Under the pieces are notes generated by a model that saw only the letters and a list, made by a program, of their open reading frames with translations, was not told the origin of the DNA and did no database searches. A stretch of 28,815 nt of DNA from Collinsella aerofaciens (GTDB lineage: Bacteria; Actinomycetota; Coriobacteriia; Coriobacteriales; Coriobacteriaceae): contig NZ_WWSY01000024.1 of the NCBI RefSeq assembly GCF_009876115.1, forward strand, positions 1 to 28,815. Direction: 5' to 3'. Below are positions 16,536-26,898 of the stretch, piece by piece. Position numbers and translations under genes: made by a program. Positions within the stretch are counted from its first letter, which is position 1. The number at the start of each line of letters is the position of its first letter.

Positions 16536-17647
16536 TGGCGGCCGGACAGCCGGCTCGCTCCGGTATCGACTTCTCGGCATTCCGCGATCCCAAGCTGGCT
16601 CGCGAGCTCATCGAGCACATCCGTGAACTCGTCGGCGACCGCACCATCAACCTTATGGAAGTCTGCGGCACGCACACCGTGAGCATCGGTCGCTATGGCT
16701 TTCGCTCCATTATGCCTGCCGGGCTCAAACTGCTGAGCGGTCCGGGTTGCCCCGTCTGTGTTACCGCCAACCGCGATATCGACCATGCAATCGCGCTCGC
16801 CAAGATGGACGGCGCCATCATCACCACCTTTGGCGACATGATGCGCGTGCCCGGGTCGTCTACCTCGCTCGCCGCGCAAAAGGCGGCGGGGCGCGATATT
16901 CGCATTGTGTACTCCCCGCTCGATGCACTCGATATCGCCGAACACAACCCCGATCGCCCGGTCATCTTTATGGGCGTCGGCTTTGAGACCACGACGCCCA
17001 CCATCGCCGCCGCCATTTTGGAGACCGATGCACGCGGACTCCAGAACTTCTCGGTCTATTGCGCCCACAAGACCACGCCGCCGGCGCTGCGCGCCATCGC
17101 CAACGATCCCGAGACCACTATCGACGGCTTTATCCTTCCGGGACACGTCGCCACCATCACGGGCTTAGCCCCCTTTGACTTTTTGGTCGATGAGTTCGAG
17201 ACCCCAGGCGTAGTCACCGGATTTGAGCCGGTCGATATTCTGCAGGGCATCTGCATGCTGGTCCAGATGGTTGTTGAGGGGCAGCCCGCAATCGACAACG
17301 CCTACCGCCGTGGCGTCAACGCAGACGGCAACCCCGTGGCGCGCCAGCTGGTCGAGCAGGTGTTTGAGCCATGCGACACCACGTGGCGCGGGCTGGGGCC
17401 GATTGCCAACTCGGGCCTTTCCATCCGCCCCGAGTTCTCGCGCTTTGATGCCCGCACTCGCTTTGACGTTCCCGTTGAGACGACGGTCGAGCCGCGTGGG
17501 TGCCGCTGCGGCGACGTGCTGCGCGGGGCCATTACGCCGAGCGACTGCCCTCTGTTCGGCCGCGCTTGTACACCCGAGCATCCCATCGGCCCCTGCATGG
17601 TGAGTTCCGAGGGCAGCTGTGCAGCATATTTCCGCTACCGAGGCTAA
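16535..17647 (+). CDS. hypD: Hydrogenase maturation protein HypD
   Basis: HypD carries a [4Fe-4S] cluster and holds the iron atom while CN and CO ligands are attached. The 370-residue product has the conserved motifs LMEVCGTHTVSIGRYGFRS (Cys44), SGPGCPVCVT (Cys72, Cys75), TFGDMMRVPGS, GVGFETTTP, ILPGHVATITG and the C-terminal cysteine group CRCGDVL / CPLFGRAC / GPCMVSSEGSCAAY. The GTG at 16535 overlaps the hypC stop (TAGTG), giving translational coupling. The length is normal for the family. Confidence 0.97.
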   Translation: MAAGQPARSGIDFSAFRDPKLARELIEHIRELVGDRTINLMEVCGTHTVSIGRYGFRSIMPAGLKLLSGPGCPVCVTANRDIDHAIALAKMDGAIITTFGDMMRVPGSSTSLAAQKAAGRDIRIVYSPLDALDIAEHNPDRPVIFMGVGFETTTPTIAAAILETDARGLQNFSVYCAHKTTPPALRAIANDPETTIDGFILPGHVATITGLAPFDFLVDEFETPGVVTGFEPVDILQGICMLVQMVVEGQPAIDNAYRRGVNADGNPVARQLVEQVFEPCDTTWRGLGPIANSGLSIRPEFSRFDARTRFDVPVETTVEPRGCRCGDVLRGAITPSDCPLFGRACTPEHPIGPCMVSSEGSCAAYFRYRG

Positions 17648-17731
17648 TGGGTTCCGCCGCTCTAACGAACGGCGAGCCGGTCGACGCTGCACCTCACCCA
17701 TATAATTCCGTCCTCGATTGGAGTTTTCGAT

Positions 17732-18766
17732 ATGTCCCGTACTGCCACCGATAGCACTGTCCTGTTGGGCCACGGCTCTGGCGGTCAGATGATGAAACGC
17801 ATCATCGATGAGGTCTTTTTGGATGCCTTTGGGTCGCCCGAGCTGCTCGAGGGCAACGATGCCGGCGTCGCCGCGCTGCCCACGAGCGGGCGCATCGCCA
17901 TGTCGACCGACAGCTTTGTAGTCTCGCCGCAGTTCTTCCCCGGGGGCAACATCGGCCGCCTCGCTGTATGCGGAACCGTCAACGACGTCGCGACCTCGGG
18001 CGCCAACGTACGCTACCTATCGTGCGGCTTTATCCTCGAAGAGGGCTATCCCATGGACAAGCTGCGTCAAATCGTGCAGACCATGGCCGAAACGGCGTGC
18101 GAGGCGGACGTGGCGATCATCACGGGCGACACCAAGGTGGTCGAGCGCGGCGGGGCCGACGGCGTCTACATCAATACCGCCGGCGTGGGCGAGGTGCCCG
18201 CGGGCGTGACGCTCAGCGGCGCCAACTGCCAGCCTGGCGATATCATCCTGGTGTCGGGTACACTCGGCGACCACGGCATCGCCATCATGAGCCAACGCGA
18301 GGGCTTGGCGTTTTCGAGCACCATCGAAAGCGATGCCGCGCCGCTCAACCACCTGATTGCCGATGTGCTTGCCGCAGCACCCGACACACGCTGCTTCCGC
18401 GACCCCACGCGCGGTGGCCTGGCGTCCACGCTCAACGAATTTGCGCAGGCCAGCGGCGTTGCCATGGAGGTCGACGAGGATGCCGTGCCCGTACGCCCCG
18501 ACGTGCAGGCAGCCTGCGAGATGCTCGGCTACGATGTGTTGCAGGTGGCAAACGAGGGCAAGATGGTCGCCGTGGTGCCGGCCGAACAGGCAGATGCGGC
18601 ACTGGCTGCCATGCGCGCCGCCCGCTACGGCGAGAATGCCGCCATTATCGGTCGCGTGCTGCCGCTTGCCGAGGACGCCCGCCCCGCCGTGCGCGTACGC
18701 ACCGGCTGGGGCTCGACCCGCATCCTCGACATGCTCGTAGGAGAGCAGCTGCCGAGGATTTGCTAA
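17732..18766 (+). CDS. hypE: Carbamoyl dehydratase HypE
   Basis: HypE dehydrates the S-carbamoyl group placed on its C-terminal Cys by HypF into a thiocyanate and passes the cyanide to iron on HypC-HypD. The 344-residue product ends in PRIC, the hallmark with reactive Cys344. It has the PurM/ThiL-type ATP-binding fold: LLGHGSGGQMMKRIIDEVF, MSTDSFVVSPQFFPGGNIG, VNDVATSGA, TGDTKVVERG and CFRDPTRGGLASTLNE. GGAG precedes the ATG at 17732. The 84-base gap from hypD holds no strong terminator, so it is probably in the same transcript. Confidence 0.97.
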   Translation: MSRTATDSTVLLGHGSGGQMMKRIIDEVFLDAFGSPELLEGNDAGVAALPTSGRIAMSTDSFVVSPQFFPGGNIGRLAVCGTVNDVATSGANVRYLSCGFILEEGYPMDKLRQIVQTMAETACEADVAIITGDTKVVERGGADGVYINTAGVGEVPAGVTLSGANCQPGDIILVSGTLGDHGIAIMSQREGLAFSSTIESDAAPLNHLIADVLAAAPDTRCFRDPTRGGLASTLNEFAQASGVAMEVDEDAVPVRPDVQAACEMLGYDVLQVANEGKMVAVVPAEQADAALAAMRAARYGENAAIIGRVLPLAEDARPAVRVRTGWGSTRILDMLVGEQLPRIC

Positions 18767-18871
18767 CGACAAAGGCTCAGGGCTATTAAAGATATTCAGA
18801 TTCCAAACATGCCCGGCACGCATGCCCAGTATCATGGGGTGCGTTTTACAACTCAAGCGGCAGGAGCACCC

Positions 18872-19540
18872 ATGGCAGCAGCTTTTTCCCATGTGATCTT
18901 TGATCTGGATGGCACCATCCTCAACACGCTCGAGGACCTGGCGGCCGCCGGCAACCATACCTGCGAGACGCACGGCTGGCCCACGTTTGCCGTAGACGAG
19001 TACCGCTACAAGGTGGGAAACGGCATGCTCAAGCTGGTCGAGCGCTTTATGCCTGCCGAGTATGCGGGCGACGGTCGCATGTTTGAGCAGACGCTTGCCG
19101 AGTTTAGGGCCTATTACGGCGAGCACAAGGAGGACCACACTGCCCCCTATGCCGGTACTATCGAGATGCTCGACCGCCTGCGCGCCGCGGGCGTGCAGCT
19201 TGCCGTGCTCACCAACAAGGACCACGTCTCGGCGGTTCCGCTTATCGAGAAATACTTTGGTTCCGAGCGCTTTGCGCTGGTGCAGGGCCGAGTCGATGCG
19301 TTTCCTCCCAAGCCCGAGGCGCCTGTTACGCTGCATGTGATGAAAGAGCTAGGCGCCGATCCGGCAACCACACTCTATGTAGGCGATTCCAATGTCGATA
19401 TCCTGACCGGTCACAATGCCGGCCTCAAGAGCGCCGGTGTCAGCTGGGGCTTCCGCGGCCGCGCAGAGCTGGAAGCCGCCGGCGCCGACTACGTGGTGGA
19501 CACACAGGAAGAGCTCGTGGCGCTGGTGCTTGGCGAGTAG
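18872..19540 (+). CDS. HAD-family phosphatase (phosphoglycolate phosphatase-like)
   Basis: A 222-residue HAD hydrolase. Motif I is VIFDLDGTILNT (nucleophile Asp11, Asp13), motif II is the Thr in LAVLTNKDH, motif III is the Lys in PPKPEAP, and motif IV is LYVGDSNVDILTGHNAG. The small cap domain (about residues 20-85) is of the Gph/PGP type. It may remove phosphoglycolate or other small phosphate esters; the substrate cannot be read from sequence. The ATG at 18872 follows GCAGGAG; an upstream ATG adds 21 residues without support. It follows hypE by 105 bases and may be co-transcribed without being functionally linked. Confidence 0.88.
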   Translation: MAAAFSHVIFDLDGTILNTLEDLAAAGNHTCETHGWPTFAVDEYRYKVGNGMLKLVERFMPAEYAGDGRMFEQTLAEFRAYYGEHKEDHTAPYAGTIEMLDRLRAAGVQLAVLTNKDHVSAVPLIEKYFGSERFALVQGRVDAFPPKPEAPVTLHVMKELGADPATTLYVGDSNVDILTGHNAGLKSAGVSWGFRGRAELEAAGADYVVDTQEELVALVLGE

Positions 19541-19578
19541 CAGGGCTGTTGCTCAACGCGGCTGTAGCGATTCTGCCG

Positions 19579-19692
19579 CGCGGAAAGTGCATCCCGTTTC
19601 AGAGCAATATTCCGGGTCGCACTTTCCACAACCCACCCCATCCGGAAACCGCGACCCGCTATTCGGCCAAATACCGGCTCGTATTTTCCCGA
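19579..19692. repeat. Nested palindromic repeat, copy B
   Basis: This aligns without gaps to 4778-4891. The best-kept parts are GCGGAAAG at the left edge and ATCCGGAAAC, GCGACCCG and TTCGGCCAAATA to the right of centre. The inner stem is retained (19612-19627 with 19644-19659, 13 of 16 pairs), while the outer stem has decayed. It occupies the first third of the 413-base gene-free stretch after the HAD phosphatase gene. Confidence 0.7.
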
Positions 19693-19713
19693 GCATTCGA
19701 TGCAACGCTGGCG

Positions 19714-19795
19714 CAAGGAGTGTCCCCAACTGCCGGCAGAAAAGGAACGTCCCCAAGTGCCGCCCCAATGACTACCATGGCAACGCCGCAGGTAG
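19714..19795. repeat. GTCCCC tandem repeat and small hairpin, copy 1
   Basis: AAGGAGTGTCCCCAACTGCC and AAGGAACGTCCCCAAGTGCC are 20-base units 28 bases apart, differing at three positions. They are followed by CCCCAATGACTACC and ATGGCAACGCCG, and then GGTAG closing a small hairpin (CTACC...GGTAG with GGC-AAC-GCC inside). The same motif set recurs at 28653-28737. Confidence 0.65.
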
Positions 19796-19810
19796 AGGAC
19801 GGACAGCGAG

Positions 19811-19908
19811 CGGGCACCAGAGCGAACAAATTGGCATGAAAAGAGGACGGCATAGACCTTCTGGTCATGCCGTCCTCTTTGAATGACAAGTTGTCGCTCT
19901 GGTGCCCG
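19811..19908 (-). repeat. Two-hairpin 3' element, copy 2, large hairpin
   Basis: CGGGCACCAGAGCGA (19811-19825) pairs with TCGCTCTGGTGCCCG (19894-19908). The inner stem is GAGGACGGCAT / ATGCCGTCCTC and the tip is the same GACC-TTCT-GGTC as in copy 1. Compared with copy 1 (79-174), the stem bases differ on both sides in a complementary way. On the minus strand TTTT follows the inner stem, so it can end lipoprotein-gene transcription. Confidence 0.8.
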
Positions 19909-19922
19909 CGCAGCGTCGAGCA

Positions 19923-19950
19923 GTTGCGGCGTTTGGTAAAACGCCGCAAC
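19923..19950 (-). repeat. Two-hairpin 3' element, copy 2, small hairpin
   Basis: GTTGCGGCGTTT and AAACGCCGCAAC form a perfect 12-base stem with a 4-base loop, starting 3 bases after the lipoprotein stop on the minus strand. The linker to the large hairpin contains CGCAGCGTC, as in copy 1. Confidence 0.75.
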
Positions 19951-19953
19951 AAA

Positions 19954-20511
19954 CTAGCTCAGCATTGCATCCATCATCTCGGAGTTGACGGGGTCATCGG
20001 CAGACCACTCGCCGTCGCCGTTGCAGGTGTACTTGAAGATAACCGTGGTCTTCCTGGGCTCGGTTGCCTTGGTCACATCGACCATAACCTGACCTGCCAT
20101 CTTGTACAGCTCGTCATCGGAAGGAACCGTATCAAGCGCGGCGACCTTCTCCTGATACTGGGTGGAGAAGTCCTCGACGATCTTGTTCATGGACTTGCAG
20201 GTGATGGAGACCTCGGCGGTCGCGACACCCTTGTCCTCGTCGACCGTCACGTCGCCGATCTTGTAGTCAAAGCCCTCGAGATAGGTCTTGGCGTACTCCT
20301 TGGGATCGATACCCAGCTGCTCGAACTCGTCGCCCGAAGCCTCCTCCAGACCAGAGAGGAAGTCGTCGCCACCGTTCTTGACCTCGTCAAACTGCGTCGT
20401 AAGATCCTCGGTGATGAGCTCCTCAACCGAAGGACCTCCACAGCCGGAAAGCACGACCACGCATGCAACCAAGACGACCATGAGGGGCGCAAGCAGCAGC
20501 TTCTTTTTCAT
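19954..20511 (-). CDS. Putative lipoprotein of unknown function
   Basis: A 185-residue secreted lipoprotein. The N-terminus is MKKKLLLAPLMVVLVACVVV followed by the lipobox LSGC, with the modified residue at Cys24. The mature part is acidic and helical at first (SVEELITEDLTTQFDEVKNGG) and then shows beta-rich repeats (KIGDVTVDEDKGVATAEVSITC; KTTVIFKYTCNGDGEW), a layout shared by small cell-surface lipoproteins of gut Gram-positives such as the DUF5105-like group. I cannot confirm that family. The ATG at 20511 has GGGAGGA upstream; the longer in-frame reading lacks a signal peptide start. It is anchored outside the membrane; its partner is unknown. Confidence 0.85.
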   Translation of the reverse strand: MKKKLLLAPLMVVLVACVVVLSGCGGPSVEELITEDLTTQFDEVKNGGDDFLSGLEEASGDEFEQLGIDPKEYAKTYLEGFDYKIGDVTVDEDKGVATAEVSITCKSMNKIVEDFSTQYQEKVAALDTVPSDDELYKMAGQVMVDVTKATEPRKTTVIFKYTCNGDGEWSADDPVNSEMMDAMLS

Positions 20512-20691
20512 GTTGTTCCTCCCAATGAGCGGCACCGCGCTTCCCAGACGCGGCGCACGTTGTAATAAGTAAGCCCATACTATCCACTTATGAACATCCT
20601 CGGCAACGCGAAGGCGCGGTCGGTTCGTTTTAGCGTCCGAACGGTTTGCAAGCCCGCCCAACGTGCAATAAAACGCTTCCCCGCGATGCAA

Positions 20692-20722
20692 TAAAAAAAG
20701 GTGGCCGGAAAACCCGACCACC
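20692..20722 (-). terminator. Terminator of the PTS EIIA gene
   Basis: On the minus strand GGTGGTCGG (20714-20722) pairs with CCGGCCACC (20700-20708) with one G-T pair, followed by seven T's (20693-20699). It lies just after the EIIA stop codon. Confidence 0.88.
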
Positions 20723-20748
20723 CTTGCACATCCTTTGGATGCCGCAGT

Positions 20749-21285
20749 TTACTTGCGGACGACCTTAACGATGGCGTCACCGGCGGCGACAGCGGAGTCG
20801 GCCTCGACGGCGAGTTCGACATCGGCAAACTCGGCGGTGTTGGACACGGCCACCACGACGCAGTCCTTGTAACCGGCAGCGGCGATCTTGGCGCGGTCGA
20901 TCTTGAGCATGGGCTGGCCAGCCTTTACGACGTCGTCGGCCTTGACGAAGCCCTCGAAGCCATCGCCGTTCATGTTGACGGTATCGACGCCAACATGCAC
21001 CAGAACCTCGATGCCGCTATCGGACTGCAGACCCACGGCGTGGCCCATGGTGACGGTCACCTTGCCGTCGCAGGGAGCGTAGACCAGATCGTCCTCGGGC
21101 CACACGGCGCAGCCCTTGCCCAGGACCTCGCCGCCAAAAACGGGATCGGGCACGTCGGCCATCTTGATGACCTTGCCCTTGACGGGCGAGCACAGCACGT
21201 CGGCGCCGGCAGAAGCAGAGATGGAGGACGGAGCAGCGGCAGCCGCGGGCTCAGCCTTCTTCTTGAACATGTCAAACAGACCCAT
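20749..21285 (-). CDS. PTS glucose-type EIIA component
   Basis: A 178-residue stand-alone EIIA of the glucose/Crr family. It accepts phosphate from HPr and passes it to an EIIB domain of a sugar transporter. The N-terminal 27 residues are Lys- and then Ala-rich. The core contains VFGGEVLGKGCAVWPEDDLVYAPCDGKV, with support His82 in MGHAVGLQSDSG and the phosphorylated His97 in VLVHVGVDTVNM. The ATG at 21285 has AAGAGGAG; an upstream reading has no support. It lies downstream of the 6-phospho-beta-glucosidase gene on the same strand but has its own promoter and terminator. No EIIB or EIIC gene is in the window, so the sugar is unknown; a glucose or beta-glucoside system is likely. Confidence 0.93.
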   Translation of the reverse strand: MGLFDMFKKKAEPAAAAAPSSISASAGADVLCSPVKGKVIKMADVPDPVFGGEVLGKGCAVWPEDDLVYAPCDGKVTVTMGHAVGLQSDSGIEVLVHVGVDTVNMNGDGFEGFVKADDVVKAGQPMLKIDRAKIAAAGYKDCVVVAVSNTAEFADVELAVEADSAVAAGDAIVKVVRK

Positions 21286-21334
21286 ACGTTTTCTCCTCTT
21301 GATTAAGCGCAACGTTATGCGCATGCCTATGGTG

Positions 21335-21363
21335 ATTATAGTGCCAAATGGTTCAAATGCTAA
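21335..21363 (-). promoter_or_regulatory. Promoter of the PTS EIIA gene
   Basis: On the minus strand TTAGCA (21358-21363) and a perfect TATAAT (21335-21340) are 17 bases apart, about 50 bases before the EIIA start. A short inverted repeat (GCGCA...TGCGC) lies between the promoter and the start codon. Confidence 0.8.
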
Positions 21364-21425
21364 GGTGGGGACTCGAATCGCGAGCCCATCCCAACGCTTT
21401 TCCCCGGTGGCACTCATATTGTCGA

Positions 21426-24028
<2,603 letters not shown>

Positions 24029-24043
24029 GGCTTGCCAATCGTT

Positions 24044-24071
24044 GATTTAGTCATAGTTCGTCGTGATTCAG
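24044..24071 (+). promoter_or_regulatory. Possible AraC-type operator (direct repeat)
   Basis: GATTTAG (24044-24050) and GATTCAG (24065-24071) are direct repeats whose starts are 21 bases apart, two helical turns, as for AraC-family half-sites. They lie just upstream of the -35 box of the divergent glycosidase gene, where an activator would sit. Confidence 0.45.
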
Positions 24072-24074
24072 ATA

Positions 24075-24103
24075 TTAGCAGAACGCGCCGACGCGTCCAT
24101 AAT
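24075..24103 (+). promoter_or_regulatory. Promoter of the large glycosidase gene
   Basis: TTAGCA (24075-24080) and CATAAT (24098-24103) are separated by 17 bases, 39 bases ahead of the ATG. The -35 hexamer is the same as in the EIIA promoter. Confidence 0.7.
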
Positions 24104-24142
24104 CTGTGCTATGCAGCAGATCGATCGAGCCAAGGAGAATCC

Positions 24143-26734
24143 ATGACCGCGTACTATCAGCAGGTGCTCGAGGGCACATACGACAACCACGTGCTTCCGT
24201 TTTTGTGGATGAAGGGCGAGAGCCATAAGACCATTGCCGAGTATCTGGAAAAGATCGCCGGCGCCGACATCCACGAGGTCTGCCTCGAAAGCCGCCCACA
24301 CCCCGATTTTTGCGGCGAGGGCTGGTGGCGCGACTTGCGCTTTGTCATTGACGAGTGCAAGCAGCTGGGCCTTAAGCTCTGGATCTTGGACGACGCGCAC
24401 TTCCCCACGGGCTTTGCCAACGGCGCCGTCAAGGAGGCCGTGCCCGAGCTCCGCAAGATCGTGCTCACGCACCGCACGTTCGACATCGTGGGTCCCACGT
24501 CCGCCGCGAGCATCGCGCTCGCCAACATGCTCGACAAAACGGAGCGCTTCTACGGCGTGACATTTATGCAGGACGGCAGCCTCGTCGACGTCGCTTACCG
24601 AGTAATCGACGATGCAGACGGCAACCCCAGCCGCCTGGTCTTCGATGCACCTGCGGGCCTCACGCAGGCATGCGTGATGTTCACGAGCGGCAAGACCTCC
24701 TACAACGAGGACTACATCAATATGGTCGACCGCGCCTCGGTGGCGCAGCTCGTCGATGCTGTCTACGAGCCGCATTTTGAGCATCTGGGCGATGAGTTTG
24801 GCAAGACGATCCTGGGCTTTTTCTCCGATGAGCCCGGATTTGCCAACGAGAAGGGCACCACGGGCCCCGATGGCATCTCGGACACGCTCATCGGCAAGGC
24901 CACCGCGCCCCTACCCTGGTCGGCCGAGCTTGAGCGTCGCCTACGCGCGGCACTGGGCGAGCGCTACCTGGCCGAGCTCCCGCACCTGTGGGACCGCGAG
25001 CCGGCCGGCGCGCACGTACGCCACGTCTATATGGACATCGCGAGCACCCTCTATAAGGAGTGCTTCTGCGACCAGCTCGGAGACTGGTGCCGCGCGCGCG
25101 GCGTGCAGTACATCGGCCACGTTATCGAGGACAAGGACTGCCACGCGCGCCTGGGCGTGGGCGCCGGGCACTACTTCCGCGCCGTGGGCGGTCAGGACAT
25201 GGCGGGCGTCGACATCGTGATCAACCAGCTGGTACCCGGCATGGACCGCGGCCTTCACAGCTACGGACGCGGCGTGTGGGACCTCGAGTTCTATAACTAC
25301 GTGCTGCCCAAGCTGGGCTCCTCGGCAGCACACCTCGACCCCAAAAAGCAGGGGCGCTGCATGGCCGAGGTCTTTGGCGCATTTGGATGGCACGAAGGCC
25401 TACGCGAGATGAAGTGGATCGCCGATCATTTTTTGGTGCGCGGCGTCAATTGGTTTGTGCCGCATGCCTTTAGCATGGCCGCCTTCCCCGACTGGGACTG
25501 CCCGCCGCATTTCTATGCGCATGGCCAAAACCCCCAGTTTGCACACTTTGGGCAGCTCATGAGCTACATGAACCGTACGGCGAGCCTGCTGAGCGGCGGG
25601 CGCGCAACGACCCCGGTGGCGCTTCTCTACCATGCGGACGCCGAGTGGACAGGCGAGGCGAACTTTATGCAGCATGCCGCCTCCGAGCTTATGCGCGCGC
25701 AGGTCGACTTTGACATCGTGCCGGCAGAGGCATTTGAGGACGCAGGGCGCTATGCCGTTGAAATTGCCGCAGACGGTAGCGGCTTTGGCGTGAACGGCCA
25801 GGCATACCGCTGCCTGGTGATGCCCGGAGCCGAGTTTGTCGGCGGAGCCGTGCTCGACTTTGCCGCGCGCGCCGCAGCCGCAGGTGTTGCCGTGTACGCG
25901 CTGGATGAGTTGCCGAGCAAGCGCTACGACGGTGATATTGCAGCCCGCGAGGGCTTTGCCTCCGTGGATGCAGCCGCGGTCGCCGGCATCAAGCTCCTGG
26001 CAACCGCCGAGCTCGCAGGCACGCTTGCCGACGCCGGTATGCAGACCGTGGTTTGTGCCGAGTCCCAGCCCTGGCTGCGCGCACTGCGCTACCAGCGGGC
26101 GGGCGAGACCTATCTGATGCTCGTCAACGAGCATCCCAAGCAGGGTATCTCCACTCAGATTGCGCTTGCCGACGGCATACCCGTTGCAGGCGCGCGCCTC
26201 GACCTGCTCAACGGCACCGATCCCGCCGCCTTTGACGGCACGCTCGAGCTGGCTCCCTACGAGAGCTGCATCGTGGTCCTTGGGGCTACAGGTTCCGCCG
26301 GCGCGGCAACTGCTGGAGACGAAGCCACATGCGTCGACGGGCCCTGGGCGGTTGCCTTCTCTGCCCCTGGCACCGATGCCTTTGGCGAGTCTGTTGAGCT
26401 TGCAGACCTGCGCGACCTTTCCTCGGCCGAGTTCCCCGGCAAGGCCGGCACATTCCGCTACCGGGCCTCCTTTGTCCTGGGCGAAGCGGCCACCCGCACC
26501 GTCATCGACCTTGGCGAGGTCTTTGAGACCGCAACCGTCACCCTCGACGGCAAATCCCTCGGCACACGCATCTGTCCGCCTTACCGCTTTGAGGCCGGCG
26601 CGCTTTTGGCCGGTGAGCACGCGCTTACGGTTGACATCATCAACACCCTCGACCACGCCGTCCCCGACATGTTCGGCATGACCGAGCCCTCCGATCCCAG
26701 CGGCCTCTTGGGGCCCGTACGCGTGCTCGGATAG
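24143..26734 (+). CDS. Large putative glycosidase (GH106-like barrel with C-terminal beta-sandwich)
   Basis: An 863-residue intracellular protein without a signal peptide. The N-terminal barrel reads LPFLWMKGE at 18-26, then EVCLESRPHPDFCGEGWWRD (45-64) and LKLWILDDAHFPTGFANG (77-94), a pattern shared with the alpha-L-rhamnosidase GH106 and related families. A middle domain follows. The C-terminal galactose-binding-like domain (about 760-860) has the usual signature GEVFETATVTLDGKSLGTRICPPYRFE and LTVDIINTLDH. It probably trims plant- or host-derived oligosaccharides or glycosides taken into the cell. The ATG at 24143 has AAGGAG; the much longer in-frame reading upstream overlaps the divergent AraC gene and is not real. 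The substrate and exact family need profile searches. Confidence 0.75.
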   Translation: MTAYYQQVLEGTYDNHVLPFLWMKGESHKTIAEYLEKIAGADIHEVCLESRPHPDFCGEGWWRDLRFVIDECKQLGLKLWILDDAHFPTGFANGAVKEAVPELRKIVLTHRTFDIVGPTSAASIALANMLDKTERFYGVTFMQDGSLVDVAYRVIDDADGNPSRLVFDAPAGLTQACVMFTSGKTSYNEDYINMVDRASVAQLVDAVYEPHFEHLGDEFGKTILGFFSDEPGFANEKGTTGPDGISDTLIGKATAPLPWSAELERRLRAALGERYLAELPHLWDREPAGAHVRHVYMDIASTLYKECFCDQLGDWCRARGVQYIGHVIEDKDCHARLGVGAGHYFRAVGGQDMAGVDIVINQLVPGMDRGLHSYGRGVWDLEFYNYVLPKLGSSAAHLDPKKQGRCMAEVFGAFGWHEGLREMKWIADHFLVRGVNWFVPHAFSMAAFPDWDCPPHFYAHGQNPQFAHFGQLMSYMNRTASLLSGGRATTPVALLYHADAEWTGEANFMQHAASELMRAQVDFDIVPAEAFEDAGRYAVEIAADGSGFGVNGQAYRCLVMPGAEFVGGAVLDFAARAAAAGVAVYALDELPSKRYDGDIAAREGFASVDAAAVAGIKLLATAELAGTLADAGMQTVVCAESQPWLRALRYQRAGETYLMLVNEHPKQGISTQIALADGIPVAGARLDLLNGTDPAAFDGTLELAPYESCIVVLGATGSAGAATAGDEATCVDGPWAVAFSAPGTDAFGESVELADLRDLSSAEFPGKAGTFRYRASFVLGEAATRTVIDLGEVFETATVTLDGKSLGTRICPPYRFEAGALLAGEHALTVDIINTLDHAVPDMFGMTEPSDPSGLLGPVRVLG

Positions 26735-26736
26735 CA

Positions 26737-26825
26737 GCCCGAGCGCAAACAACTCGGGCAGGGCACGCCCTATGTTGAGCCCGCGCAGCGGCGAGCGGTC
26801 CGTCGTTCATAGACCGGCGGACCAA
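26737..26825. other. Two hairpins after the glycosidase gene
   Basis: GCCCGAG / CTCGGGC (26737-26743 and 26753-26759) and a second stem with GGTCCG / CGGACC arms near 26798-26824 follow the glycosidase stop. Neither has a T-run. They may protect the mRNA 3' end or slow transcription before the RpiR-type gene. Confidence 0.4.
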
Positions 26826-26898
26826 AACTCCCAGCCAAGCCGAACGTTTTATTTATCGCTATGATTGGTTTATCGCGACGCAAACGCATAGGAGCCAT

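Noticed and set aside
20512..20721. 70-residue N-terminal extension of the lipoprotein
   Set aside because: The signal peptide and lipobox begin at the ATG at 20511, which has GGGAGGA upstream.
25400..26752. 450-codon minus-strand frame opposite the large glycosidase
   Set aside because: Shadow frame without a recognisable domain. The plus-strand protein has clear barrel and beta-sandwich signatures.
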